Part shown: one piece after another, positions 57,814 through 64,000 of the stretch
Layout: each line of letters begins with the position of its first letter
Position numbering within the stretch: position 1 is the stretch's first letter
Assembly: GCA_944391055.1 (NCBI GenBank)
Contig: CALXSF010000010.1
Span: 22,830-86,829, forward strand
Length of the DNA stretch: 64,000 nt
From: an uncultured Kiritimatiellota bacterium
Lineage (GTDB): Bacteria > Verrucomicrobiota > Kiritimatiellia > RFP12 > DVOR01
Direction of reading: 5' to 3'
Translations under genes and position numbers: made by a program
Notes under the pieces: generated by a model
Told to the model about the DNA's origin: nothing
Databases searched by the model: none
What the model saw: only the letters and a program-made list of their open reading frames with translations

Positions 57814-59006
57814 GGCCGCGCGTCCACGGCGAGCGCCACGGCGGCCAGGTCGCGCCCGGCCTGGCGGCAGGCCTCGAGGGTCGCGGCGTCGGGGGCGAAG
57901 CGGCAGGTGAGGGCGGGGCGGAGGAGGGCGCAGCCGAAGGCCTTGAGGTAGCCCTCGGCCTCCTGCGGGCCCTTGGAGGCCCAGCCGTAGGAGCCGAAGG
58001 CGAAGGCGGTCTTGCCGGCGGGCTTGAGGCCGCGGGCGTAGGTGAGGGCGGCGGCCACACGGGGCATGAGGCTTTGGTTGAGGGTCGGGGTGCCGACGGC
58101 GAAGGCCGCGCAGTCCATCAGCTCGGTGATCAGCTCGGTGTCGCCGACGGCCTTGAGGTCGAAGAGCTTGACGGTGACGTCGCTCTCGTTGGCGCCCTCG
58201 GCGACGGCCTCGGCCATGCGGCGGGTGGATTGCCACATGGTGGAGTAGAAGACGACGACCTTGCGCGTGGGCGTGCTGACGTGCCACGCCAGGTAGGCCT
58301 GGAAGATCTTGTCGAAGTGGCTACGCCAGATGACGCCGTGCGAGGGGGCGACGATGCGCAGCGTGAGGCCGGAGAGCTTCTTGGCGGCGGCGGCCACGGG
58401 GGCGGCGTAGGGGAGGACGATGTTGGCGTAGTAGGTCTTGGCCTCCTGCATCACCTCGGCTAGGTCCGCCTCGTCGTCGAAGCGGCGGTAGGTGGCGTAA
58501 TGCTGGCCGAAGCAGTCCATCGAGAAGAGGATCGCCTCCTCCTCCAGGTAGGTGACCATGCTCTCGGGCCAATGGCACATCACGGTGTCGAAGAAGCGGA
58601 GCGTGCGGCCGCCGAGGTCGAGCGCCTCGCCCTCCTTGACGACCTGGAAGCGCCAGCCGGCGGTGTCGTAGTGATGGGAGAGGGCGTCCTGGCACTTGGC
58701 GTTGCAGACGACCACGGCGTTGGGGCAGGCGGCCACCATCGCCGGGAGGGCCCCGGAATGGTCGGGCTCGGCGTGGTTGCAGACGAGGTAATCCACCGCC
58801 TCCAGCGGGCAATGGGCCGCCACGTGGCGCTTGAGACTCTCGGCGAAGGGGGCCTTGACCGTGTCGATCAGCGCGGTCTTGGCGGCCCCGCGCACCAGAT
58901 AGGCGTTGTACGAGGAGCCGCGCTTCGTCTGGTAGCCATGGAAATCGCGGACGGGCCAATCCACGTAGCCCACCCAATGGACGTTTTTCGCAAGTTCGGT
59001 GTTCAT
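57810..59006 (-). CDS. Flavodiiron protein (FprA-type O2/NO reductase)
   Basis: A 398-residue cytoplasmic flavoprotein. The metallo-beta-lactamase domain carries the diiron ligands in NHAEPDHSG (H-x-E-x-D-H), VMCHWPESM and DCFGQHYA, plus SHGVIW. The C-terminal flavodoxin domain (about 248-395) has VVFYSTMWQSTRRMA (FMN loop), GTPTLNQSLMP and FGSYGWAS. It reduces oxygen to water, or NO to N2O, protecting an anaerobe. The electron donor could be the ferredoxin or a rubredoxin; no rubredoxin is adjacent. It has an AGAAGGGA site. Confidence 0.94.
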   Translation of the reverse strand: MNTELAKNVHWVGYVDWPVRDFHGYQTKRGSSYNAYLVRGAAKTALIDTVKAPFAESLKRHVAAHCPLEAVDYLVCNHAEPDHSGALPAMVAACPNAVVVCNAKCQDALSHHYDTAGWRFQVVKEGEALDLGGRTLRFFDTVMCHWPESMVTYLEEEAILFSMDCFGQHYATYRRFDDEADLAEVMQEAKTYYANIVLPYAAPVAAAAKKLSGLTLRIVAPSHGVIWRSHFDKIFQAYLAWHVSTPTRKVVVFYSTMWQSTRRMAEAVAEGANESDVTVKLFDLKAVGDTELITELMDCAAFAVGTPTLNQSLMPRVAAALTYARGLKPAGKTAFAFGSYGWASKGPQEAEGYLKAFGCALLRPALTCRFAPDAATLEACRQAGRDLAAVALAVDARP

Positions 59007-59031
59007 GGTGTTCCCTTCTGTAGCGGCGGCG

Positions 59032-59040
59032 ATTATACCA
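59032..59040 (-). promoter_or_regulatory. Consensus extended -10 of the flavodiiron operon
   Basis: Minus-strand TGG-TATAAT (59040 to 59032), 25 bases before the ATG at 59006. Confidence 0.75.
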
Positions 59041-59099
59041 TATCGCGCCCCGCCGGGGAACGCGCGGCCGCGCCTTGGCCGCGCACGCCGGGCGGCCGC

Positions 59100-59128
59100 T
59101 TGCGCGGCGGGCGGGGGTGTGCTATCAT
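59100..59128 (+). promoter_or_regulatory. Promoter of rpsA
   Basis: TTGCGC (59100-59105), a 17-bp spacer and TGC-TATCAT (hexamer 59123-59128). The leader to the ATG is about 125 bases, with no strong ribosome-binding site, as in other rpsA leaders. Confidence 0.7.
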
Positions 59129-59261
59129 TCGATTTCCTTTTCCTGCGTTGGGAGAAGGGTTTTTGCCAACAACCGGGCGCTTAACCACCCCGCGGCCACA
59201 GCAAGGCCCGCGCGGCCCGCCGAGGGGAGCGCGCCCGTCACAACAGAAAGCATACGGCCAA

Positions 59262-61004
59262 ATGGCTATCCGCAAACCTCAGAAGGCGGCCGAGAAGACC
59301 GGCGCCCGTTACGACGAACTCCTGGCCGCGCTCAACCGTCAGGACAGCGTCCCCACCCCCGGCGCCATCGTCAAAGGCAAGGTCACCGGCAAGCGCGGCA
59401 ACGAAATCCTCGTGGACATCGGCTGCAAGAGCGCCGGCGCGATCCCCGCCAATGAGTTCGAAGACCCCGACGCGGTCAACGTCGGCGATCTCTATGACGT
59501 CCTCCTCATCGACCTGGAGGGCGAGAACGGCATGGTGGTGGTCTCCAAGCGCCAGGCCGACGAGAAGATCCGCTGGGAGGCCATCCTGGCGAAGCACAAA
59601 GAGGGCGACACCGTCCAAGGCGTCATCCGCAGCAAGGTGCGCGGCGGCATGATCGTGGCCGTCGACGGCGTGGACGCCTTCCTGCCCGGCTCGCAGGTGG
59701 ACGTGAACCCCAGCCGCGACCTGGACATCTACATCACCGGCGAGCCCCAGGACTTCAAGATCATCAAGATCTCCGACGAGCGGCGCAACATCATCGTCTC
59801 CCGCCGCGAGCTCCTCGAGGCCCAGATGGCCGAGAAGAAGCACGCCCTCCTCCAGACCCTCCAGAAGGGCCAGATCGTCCACGGCAAGGTCAAGAACATC
59901 ACCGACTTCGGCGCCTTCGTGGACCTCGACGGCATGGACGGCCTCCTGCACATCACCGACATGAGCTGGGGCCGCATCAAGCACCCGAGCGAGCTGCTCA
60001 AGGTGGGCCAGGAGCTCGACGTCATGATCCTCGACGTCGACCTCGAGCGCGAGCGCGTCTCCCTCGGCCTCAAGCAGGCCCAGGCCAACCCGTGGGACGA
60101 CATCACCAGCCGCTACCCCGTCGGCAGCCGCCTCCACGGCAAGGTCGTCAACCTCGCCCCCTACGGCGCCTTCGTCGAGCTCGAGCCCGGCATCGAGGGC
60201 CTCGTCCACGTCTCCGAGTTCAGCTGGACCAAGCGCATCGCCCGCGCCTCCGACGTCCTCAGCGTCGGCGACGAGGTCGACGTCGTCGTCCTCAACATCG
60301 ACGCCGCCAACCAGAAGATCGCCCTGGGCATCCGCCAGACCGAGGCCAACCCCTGGGACACCGTCCAGGACCGCTACCCCGTCGGCAGCCGCATCACCGG
60401 CAAGGTGCGCAACTTCACCACCTACGGCGCCTTCGTCGAGATGGAAGAGGGCATCGACGGCATGATCCACGTCTCCGACATGAGCTGGACGCGCAAGGTT
60501 AACCACCCCTCCGAGATCCTCCAGAAGGGCCAGACCGTCGAGGCCATCGTCCTTGAGATCGACGCCGCCAACCAGCGCATCTCCCTCGGCCTCAAGCAGG
60601 CCCAGACCGACCCCTGGAGCTCCATCGCCTCCACCTACCAGATCGGCCAGATCGTCAAGGGCAAGGTCTCCAAGATCGCCTCCTTCGGCGCCTTCGTCGA
60701 GCTCGAGGACGGCGTGGACGGCCTCGTCCACATCTCCCAGATCTCCGACCAGCACATCGAGAAGGTGCGCGACGCCCTCAAGGTCGGCCAGGAGGTCGAG
60801 GCCCGCATCGTCAAGATCGACCGCGAGGAGCGCCGCATCGGCCTCTCCATCAAGGCCGTCAACATGGACGAGGGCGAGGTCGCCCGCCTCACCGCCGAGG
60901 CCGAGGCCGAAAGCCCCGTCCACTCCGCCCCCCTCGGCTCCTTCGCCAACGCCTTCGAGGAGGCCTTCGCCGCCTCCGAGGAATGGCGCCCCGGCCAGGA
61001 CTGA
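59262..61004 (+). CDS. rpsA: Small ribosomal subunit protein bS1
   Basis: 580 residues with six S1 RNA-binding repeats. Repeats 1 and 2 are the divergent ribosome-binding pair (GAIVKGKVTGKRGNEILVDI, GDTVQGVIRSKVRGGMIVAV). Repeats 3-6 are the canonical mRNA-binding ones (FGAFVDLDGMDGLLHITDMS, YGAFVELEPGIEGLVHVSEF, YGAFVEMEEGIDGMIHVSDM, FGAFVELEDGVDGLVHISQI). The tail (about 540-580) is acidic and disordered. It binds and unfolds mRNA on the 30S subunit. It is monocistronic with a terminator directly downstream. Confidence 0.97.
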   Translation: MAIRKPQKAAEKTGARYDELLAALNRQDSVPTPGAIVKGKVTGKRGNEILVDIGCKSAGAIPANEFEDPDAVNVGDLYDVLLIDLEGENGMVVVSKRQADEKIRWEAILAKHKEGDTVQGVIRSKVRGGMIVAVDGVDAFLPGSQVDVNPSRDLDIYITGEPQDFKIIKISDERRNIIVSRRELLEAQMAEKKHALLQTLQKGQIVHGKVKNITDFGAFVDLDGMDGLLHITDMSWGRIKHPSELLKVGQELDVMILDVDLERERVSLGLKQAQANPWDDITSRYPVGSRLHGKVVNLAPYGAFVELEPGIEGLVHVSEFSWTKRIARASDVLSVGDEVDVVVLNIDAANQKIALGIRQTEANPWDTVQDRYPVGSRITGKVRNFTTYGAFVEMEEGIDGMIHVSDMSWTRKVNHPSEILQKGQTVEAIVLEIDAANQRISLGLKQAQTDPWSSIASTYQIGQIVKGKVSKIASFGAFVELEDGVDGLVHISQISDQHIEKVRDALKVGQEVEARIVKIDREERRIGLSIKAVNMDEGEVARLTAEAEAESPVHSAPLGSFANAFEEAFAASEEWRPGQD

Positions 61005-61023
61005 GCCCCGCGCGGCCAACGCC

Positions 61024-61059
61024 AAAAAGCCCCGAGCCCCCCGGCCCGGGGCTTTTTTG
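61024..61059 (+). terminator. Intrinsic terminator of rpsA
   Basis: AAAGCCCCG pairs with CGGGGCTTT around a GC-rich loop and is followed by TTTTTTG. Confidence 0.9.
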
Positions 61060-61095
61060 TCCCCTCCGCCCCACCGCGCCCGGCGCTGATTGCGG

Positions 61096-61124
61096 TGGAC
61101 AGGCGGGGGCGGAACGGGTATACT
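61096..61124 (+). promoter_or_regulatory. Promoter of the RHS-remnant/orphan gene patch
   Basis: TGGACA (61096-61101), a 17-bp spacer and TATACT (61119-61124). A leader of about 100 bases precedes the ATG at 61231. Confidence 0.65.
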
Positions 61125-61230
61125 AAGGATGAATCTGGGTTGCGGCGTTGGCCGTGTCATGCTGAGGCAGTGCGATGAGAAGTGAATATTTGTTTGTCGT
61201 TGCGGTGCCCCTCCTGTCGGGAGGGCGGGG

Positions 61231-61728
61231 ATGATACGCGACCTGCCGTGCAAGTTGGATGAGAGGCAGAACAGCGCCTTGACGTGCGAGAAGTGTCCCG
61301 CGGACGGGGGGTCGAATGGGTGCGTGCATATCCAAATCGATCTGGGGCGGACGTCGGTGTTGTCGGATCGGCGGCAGTATTGGTTGATTCGCGCCACGGG
61401 CATTACGGGGAGGTTCGGGGATTTTGTCTCGTTCACGGACGCGCGGGGGCGGGTGGTCTCGGCGGAGGATTTCGGGCTCGACGTGGTGCGCGCGCCGAAC
61501 GGCCTCTTGCGGCAGAACCTCACGGCGACGCGCCTGGCGGATATCGTGGCAGAGGATGATTATACCCACACAATCACCGTCTATCCTTTTGCCGAAGCAA
61601 AATGTTCTTTTCGAATGGTTTCTGATCAAACGTATGATGGAGGATGTAGGCATTTGAAGAAACCCATAAGAAATTGGGTAGGGGAATTGCGAACCTTTGG
61701 GAAGTCATTAACTTGGGCGAGGAGATAA
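61231..61728 (+). CDS. Probable RHS/polymorphic-toxin remnant (truncated, chimeric)
   Basis: 165 residues. The segment SFTDARGRVVSAEDFGLDVV, then LLRQNLTATRLADIV and YTHTITVYPFAEA resembles the region just before the RHS repeats in very large RHS proteins of this lineage (from memory, not a search). DLGRTSVLSDRR joins directly to QYWLIRATG, suggesting an internal deletion. At about 61580 the DNA switches from GC-rich to AT-rich, and the last 45 residues (after YPFAEA) are unrelated and basic. It therefore looks like a broken RHS 5' end joined to a foreign 3' piece. No signal peptide is seen. Confidence 0.4.
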   Translation: MIRDLPCKLDERQNSALTCEKCPADGGSNGCVHIQIDLGRTSVLSDRRQYWLIRATGITGRFGDFVSFTDARGRVVSAEDFGLDVVRAPNGLLRQNLTATRLADIVAEDDYTHTITVYPFAEAKCSFRMVSDQTYDGGCRHLKKPIRNWVGELRTFGKSLTWARR

Positions 61729-61731
61729 AGT

Positions 61732-62193
61732 ATGTGTATTAATGTGGCACTCAATGTCTTTATTTTATTGCTTGGATTGGCCCAAGCGCCTGATGCCGAC
61801 ATAAAACCGGAGAGGGCGCGTATTCTTCAAGAAAAGGTACAACGTTCTGGGGAGGTCATCGTAACGCGGACATACCAAAAAGATGGTGTTACCTACGTGG
61901 AAATGCGTTCTCCGCCAACTGCCTATTCTCCAACATACGTAAAGTTACTGAAATCCTTTTGGCTCCATGGACAAGTTCATTCCATTTATCATGGCAGTTT
62001 ACAAGAGTCCGAAAATAGTTTTGGTTTGAGTTTCGGCGAGTTAAAAAAGATCCAAGGGGAACTGTTCTTTTGGTCTGGAACAGACTACGTAAAGCCTCTT
62101 CTCAATTTGCCATTCCTATTTCGCCTTTATTGTTTCCGAAATGACGAACAGTGGGTATACATCCTATTGACCAATGAACGGGAGGGTTTGTGA
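61732..62193 (+). CDS. Hypothetical small protein, possible orphan immunity or tip-module gene
   Basis: 153 residues, not recognised. A hydrophobic N-terminus (NVALNVFILLLGLAQA) could be a signal peptide or membrane anchor. The rest is soluble with many aromatics (FWLHGQVHSIYHGSLQ, FFWSGTDYVKPLLNLPFLF). GC is far below the genome style, and codons are AT-ending. It starts four bases after the RHS-like fragment, implying coupling. The pattern of a short AT-rich ORF behind a truncated RHS end is typical of immunity genes, but this is inference. Confidence 0.5.
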   Translation: MCINVALNVFILLLGLAQAPDADIKPERARILQEKVQRSGEVIVTRTYQKDGVTYVEMRSPPTAYSPTYVKLLKSFWLHGQVHSIYHGSLQESENSFGLSFGELKKIQGELFFWSGTDYVKPLLNLPFLFRLYCFRNDEQWVYILLTNEREGL

Positions 62194-62453
62194 TGTTTGC
62201 AACACTGCGTTTTGGCTTTGTGTTTCTGCCGATTGACGGTCTCCCAGAACCTTGCCTAACGGTACCTTATGCCATGGGGATCCGTACGATGAAGAAGCTC
62301 AGGACACCTATTGTGAACATCACCCGTGTTCGTTTACGAATCCATCGACGCGTCCCAAAAGGTGGAGCAGGAGACGGTCAAGAAACTCTATCCGGACATT
62401 CCATGGGAGCACGTTTTGCTTGCCCTTGGGGCGTCGCGAACTATCTTCGTTGA
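62190..62453 (+). CDS. Doubtful ORF, probably 5' part of a frameshifted small gene
   Basis: 87 codons beginning at GTG 62190, overlapping the previous stop. The first part (MMFATLRFGFVFLPIDGLPE) may be genuine. From about 62325 the reading frame beginning at 62326 looks more protein-like, and this frame becomes Arg/Gly-rich. No family is recognised. It may be a pseudogene with the next entry. Confidence 0.2.
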   Translation: MMFATLRFGFVFLPIDGLPEPCLTVPYAMGIRTMKKLRTPIVNITRVRLRIHRRVPKGGAGDGQETLSGHSMGARFACPWGVANYLR

Positions 62454-62547
62454 GTTGACAGAGGCCGATTGGGTGATCATGAGGCTGAGGTATGAGGACT
62501 CCGCCGGCGAGGTCTTGAAGTTGGCAGGAGACCATGGAGAGGGTTAA
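62326..62547 (+). CDS. Hypothetical small acidic protein (possible immunity-type fragment)
   Basis: 73 residues from GTG 62326: FVYESIDASQKVEQETVKKL, then YPDIPWEHVLLALGASRTIFVELTEADW and a C-terminal RLRYEDSAGEVLKLAGD. The composition is that of a folded acidic protein, more so than the overlapping frame. There is no good ribosome-binding site. It may be the 3' part of a gene disrupted by a frameshift near 62325. Confidence 0.35.
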   Translation: MFVYESIDASQKVEQETVKKLYPDIPWEHVLLALGASRTIFVELTEADWVIMRLRYEDSAGEVLKLAGDHGEG

Positions 62548-62710
62548 ATACAACAAGGCGCTCTCAGATGACGTGGCGCGCTAAGACGCCGCGTCCATGG
62601 CCTGCCGCCGATTCCGCCTCCAGTCGTTTCGCGTGTGGGTGTGGGTTTGACGGGAAAGGAATGGTTTGTTAGGTTCATTAGTAAGAATGAGATGACGCAA
62701 GGAGGTTCTT

Positions 62711-63619
62711 GTGCCTATACTTTGGATGGCGGTGTTGTTCATGGCGTTGCTCTTGGCGGTGCCTGGTTGCTTGTTCGCGTATCTCGCGTGGGAGTATCAC
62801 CGTTCGGAATATCGGGCGCAGACGGGGGTGTGCTATCTCGCGCTCTTCTTCGACAAAGGCCGGATGGGCGAGTATCAGGTCTACCGTTGCCTGAGGCGGA
62901 TACCGCCGCCGCGCCGCTTCCTCTTCAACCTCTATGTCCCCAAGGAGAATGGCGAGACCACGGAGGTGGATGTGGTGATGGTGCATCCGACGGGCCTTTA
63001 TGTCTTTGAGTCCAAACAGTACGCCGGCTGGATTTTCGGTCGGGAGACCGATCGGTATTGGACGCAATGTCTGCCGGCGGGTCGGGGTTCGCACAAGGAA
63101 CGCTTCTTCAACCCAATCCTCCAAAACGCCGGTCATGTCCGCTGGCTGCGGGAATTGCTCGGGGAGGGTGCGCCGCCCCTCCGCTCGTTCATCGTCTTTT
63201 CCGCGCACTGCGTGCTGAAGGATGTCACGCTGACGGGTGGCGCGCACACGGTGCTCACCCGTGACCGTCTGCCCGCCGCGGTGCGCGAGGCCGCGGGGCG
63301 TGCGGGGCGTTGCCTGAGCGCGGAGGCGGTCGAACGGATTTTTCGGAGCCTGGAGCCGCTGACGCAGGTCTCGGAGGCGACGAAGGCCGCGCACGTGGAG
63401 GCCATCCATGCGCGCCTGGCCTCTGGCGGCCCCTCCCGAGCCGTCGCCCGCGAGACCTCGCCCCATCCGCCCGCCGACCCCTTCCCGGAGGCGTCTTGCC
63501 CGCGCTGCGGCGCACCGTTGGCGTTGCGGGTCGCCACCAAGGGCGCGCACGCCGGCGAACGATTCTGGGGCTGCTCCGCCTTCCCCAAGTGTCGCTTCCG
63601 CAAAACCATCGACCCCTGA
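62711..63619 (+). CDS. Membrane-anchored NERD-domain protein with topoisomerase-type zinc ribbon
   Basis: 302 residues. One N-terminal membrane helix (MAVLFMALLLAVPGCLFAYL) precedes a NERD domain (about 65-190: TTEVDVVMVHPTGLYVFESK, with D and E-x-K-like residues, then FIVFSAHCVLKDV). The C-terminus has a zinc ribbon of the topoisomerase I type: CPRCGAPLALRV, then ERFWGCSAFPKCRFRK (CxxC...CxxxxxC). Such proteins are membrane-tethered nuclease-like or DNA-binding proteins of unknown role. The start is GTG 62711, nine bases after AAGGAGG. GC returns to the genome level inside the gene. Confidence 0.8.
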   Translation: MPILWMAVLFMALLLAVPGCLFAYLAWEYHRSEYRAQTGVCYLALFFDKGRMGEYQVYRCLRRIPPPRRFLFNLYVPKENGETTEVDVVMVHPTGLYVFESKQYAGWIFGRETDRYWTQCLPAGRGSHKERFFNPILQNAGHVRWLRELLGEGAPPLRSFIVFSAHCVLKDVTLTGGAHTVLTRDRLPAAVREAAGRAGRCLSAEAVERIFRSLEPLTQVSEATKAAHVEAIHARLASGGPSRAVARETSPHPPADPFPEASCPRCGAPLALRVATKGAHAGERFWGCSAFPKCRFRKTIDP

Positions 63620-63689
63620 ACGAAACGATGCCATGCCCCCACCCACAGCCGGACAGCGGGCTGGGGATGAAGCGAGCGCCCCGGAAACG

Positions 63690-63750
63690 AGATTGCGGGC
63701 CTCGTTTCTTGGATCGCGCCGTACCCCGACCCGAGAGACGCCGCGATCGG
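63690..63750 (+). repeat. Dispersed repeat, second copy
   Basis: TTGCGGGCCTCGTTTCTTGG and the following GCGCCGTACCCCGACCCGAG correspond nearly base for base to 3993-4034. The tail CCGCGATCGGGG diverges. Only two units of the 22-bp period are seen here. Confidence 0.6.
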
Positions 63751-63936
63751 GGGTGGGAGAGGGCGCGTTTGGCTTTGGGGGCGGCGGGGGGCGTTCGGGG
63801 GGCCGGGGCCGGGGATTTGGGTGCGCGTTTTTGGGGGGATTTTTGGGGGAGGGGTTGGGAAGGGGCGGAAGGTGTGTGCGCAAGACGTTGGCGGGCAAGG
63901 GGTTGCGGGAAAAGTGAGAGGTAACGGAAAAAAGAC

Positions 63937-63965
63937 TTGCAATGGGCGGGGGATTGTGCGATTAT
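63937..63965 (+). promoter_or_regulatory. Promoter of the gene beyond the window end
   Basis: TTGCAA (63937-63942), a 17-bp spacer and GATTAT (63960-63965). It is preceded by an A-run, as at 4086-4096. Confidence 0.6.
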
Positions 63966-64000
63966 ATGCCCCGTTTTCGCGCCTCTGCCCAACGGCACGC

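Larger units (their letters stand above)
63620..64000 (+). other. Intergenic spacer with repeat, G-runs and a downstream promoter
   Basis: No convincing gene. It contains a near-copy of the 3990-4045 repeat at 63690-63745, here preceded by a stem GAAACGAG/CTCGTTTC (63684-63691 with 63700-63707 approximately). A long G-rich tract (63740-63870) follows, and a promoter for a gene beyond the window lies near the end. Confidence 0.6.

Noticed and set aside
61173..61232. Small frame MRSEYLFVVAVPLLSGGRG as a signal peptide for the RHS-like gene
   Set aside because: It ends in TGA at the RHS-like start and is in another frame; there is no evidence for frameshifting.
63740..63870. Long G-rich tract as a possible G-quadruplex or gene
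   Set aside because: G-runs are present, but overall composition explains much of it and no conserved frame exists; noted only as spacer content.

Overview
The window is a GC-rich (about 70% by eye) bacterial chromosome segment. It most resembles an anaerobic, glycan-degrading gut member of the Kiritimatiellae (Verrucomicrobiota). Three observations support this. Three secreted proteins end in the PEP-CTERM tail typical of the phylum (PEPTALALLALG...RRR). There are several secreted glycosidases (GH33 sialidase, GH95 fucosidase, GH3, a GH63/GH37-like enzyme). Oxygen-scavenging and low-potential redox proteins are present (a flavodiiron protein and a 2[4Fe-4S] ferredoxin). The lineage is an inference from gene content; no 16S gene is present.

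Layout. 1-3.9 kb is the end of an exopolysaccharide cluster: an outer-membrane barrel tail, an O-antigen ligase-like protein and a Wzc-type tyrosine kinase. 3.9-9.3 kb is the translation/transcription locus: two tRNA-Thr copies, tuf, rpmG, tRNA-Trp, secE, nusG, rplK, rplA, rplJ, rplL. It ends in a terminator rather than running into rpoB/rpoC, and is preceded by a candidate small RNA. 9.4-15 kb holds a Tat-exported phosphoesterase, a 1235-residue GLUG-repeat protein and a PEP-CTERM protein. 15-18.1 kb is ppx-ppk (minus strand). 18.2-24.7 kb is a plus-strand run: a WaaP/RIO-like kinase, CorA, a DUF2851 protein, two DEAD-box helicases and queD. 24.7-44.3 kb is dominated by secreted carbohydrate-active and surface proteins (GH63/37-like, PEP-CTERM, sialidase, GH3, an HzsA-like/SUMF1 protein, GH95). 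Among them are cdd, a CPBP protease, a DnaQ-like exonuclease, scpA, an Orn/Lys/Arg decarboxylase, ferredoxin and a QueH-Gfo/Idh/MocA fusion. 44.3-50.5 kb has a flavodoxin-like lipoprotein, a MATE exporter, a third PEP-CTERM protein, proC-proB and a Na/Pi symporter. 50.5-55.4 kb is an FMN-riboswitch-led operon ribBA-ribH-nusB-pyrD-NERD helicase. 55.5-57.3 kb is a lower-GC island with one AlbA/Schlafen-type gene. 57.4-61 kb has a 3D-domain lipoprotein, the flavodiiron protein and rpsA. 61-62.6 kb is an AT-rich patch of small orphan ORFs that looks like a decayed RHS/polymorphic-toxin locus. It is followed by a NERD/zinc-ribbon membrane protein and a repeat-containing spacer with a promoter for the next gene.

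Regulation. Many genes carry an extended -10 of the form TG-N-TA-N-N-N-T. In at least five genes the hexamer ends exactly 6 nt before the ATG, which places the expected transcription start on the start codon itself and predicts leaderless mRNAs. Three of these five encode secreted glycosidases. Other notable observations are an EF-Tu with a rewritten switch I, the QueH-oxidoreductase fusion, near-identical internal duplications in the GLUG protein, and a dispersed repeat shared by the two ends of the window.
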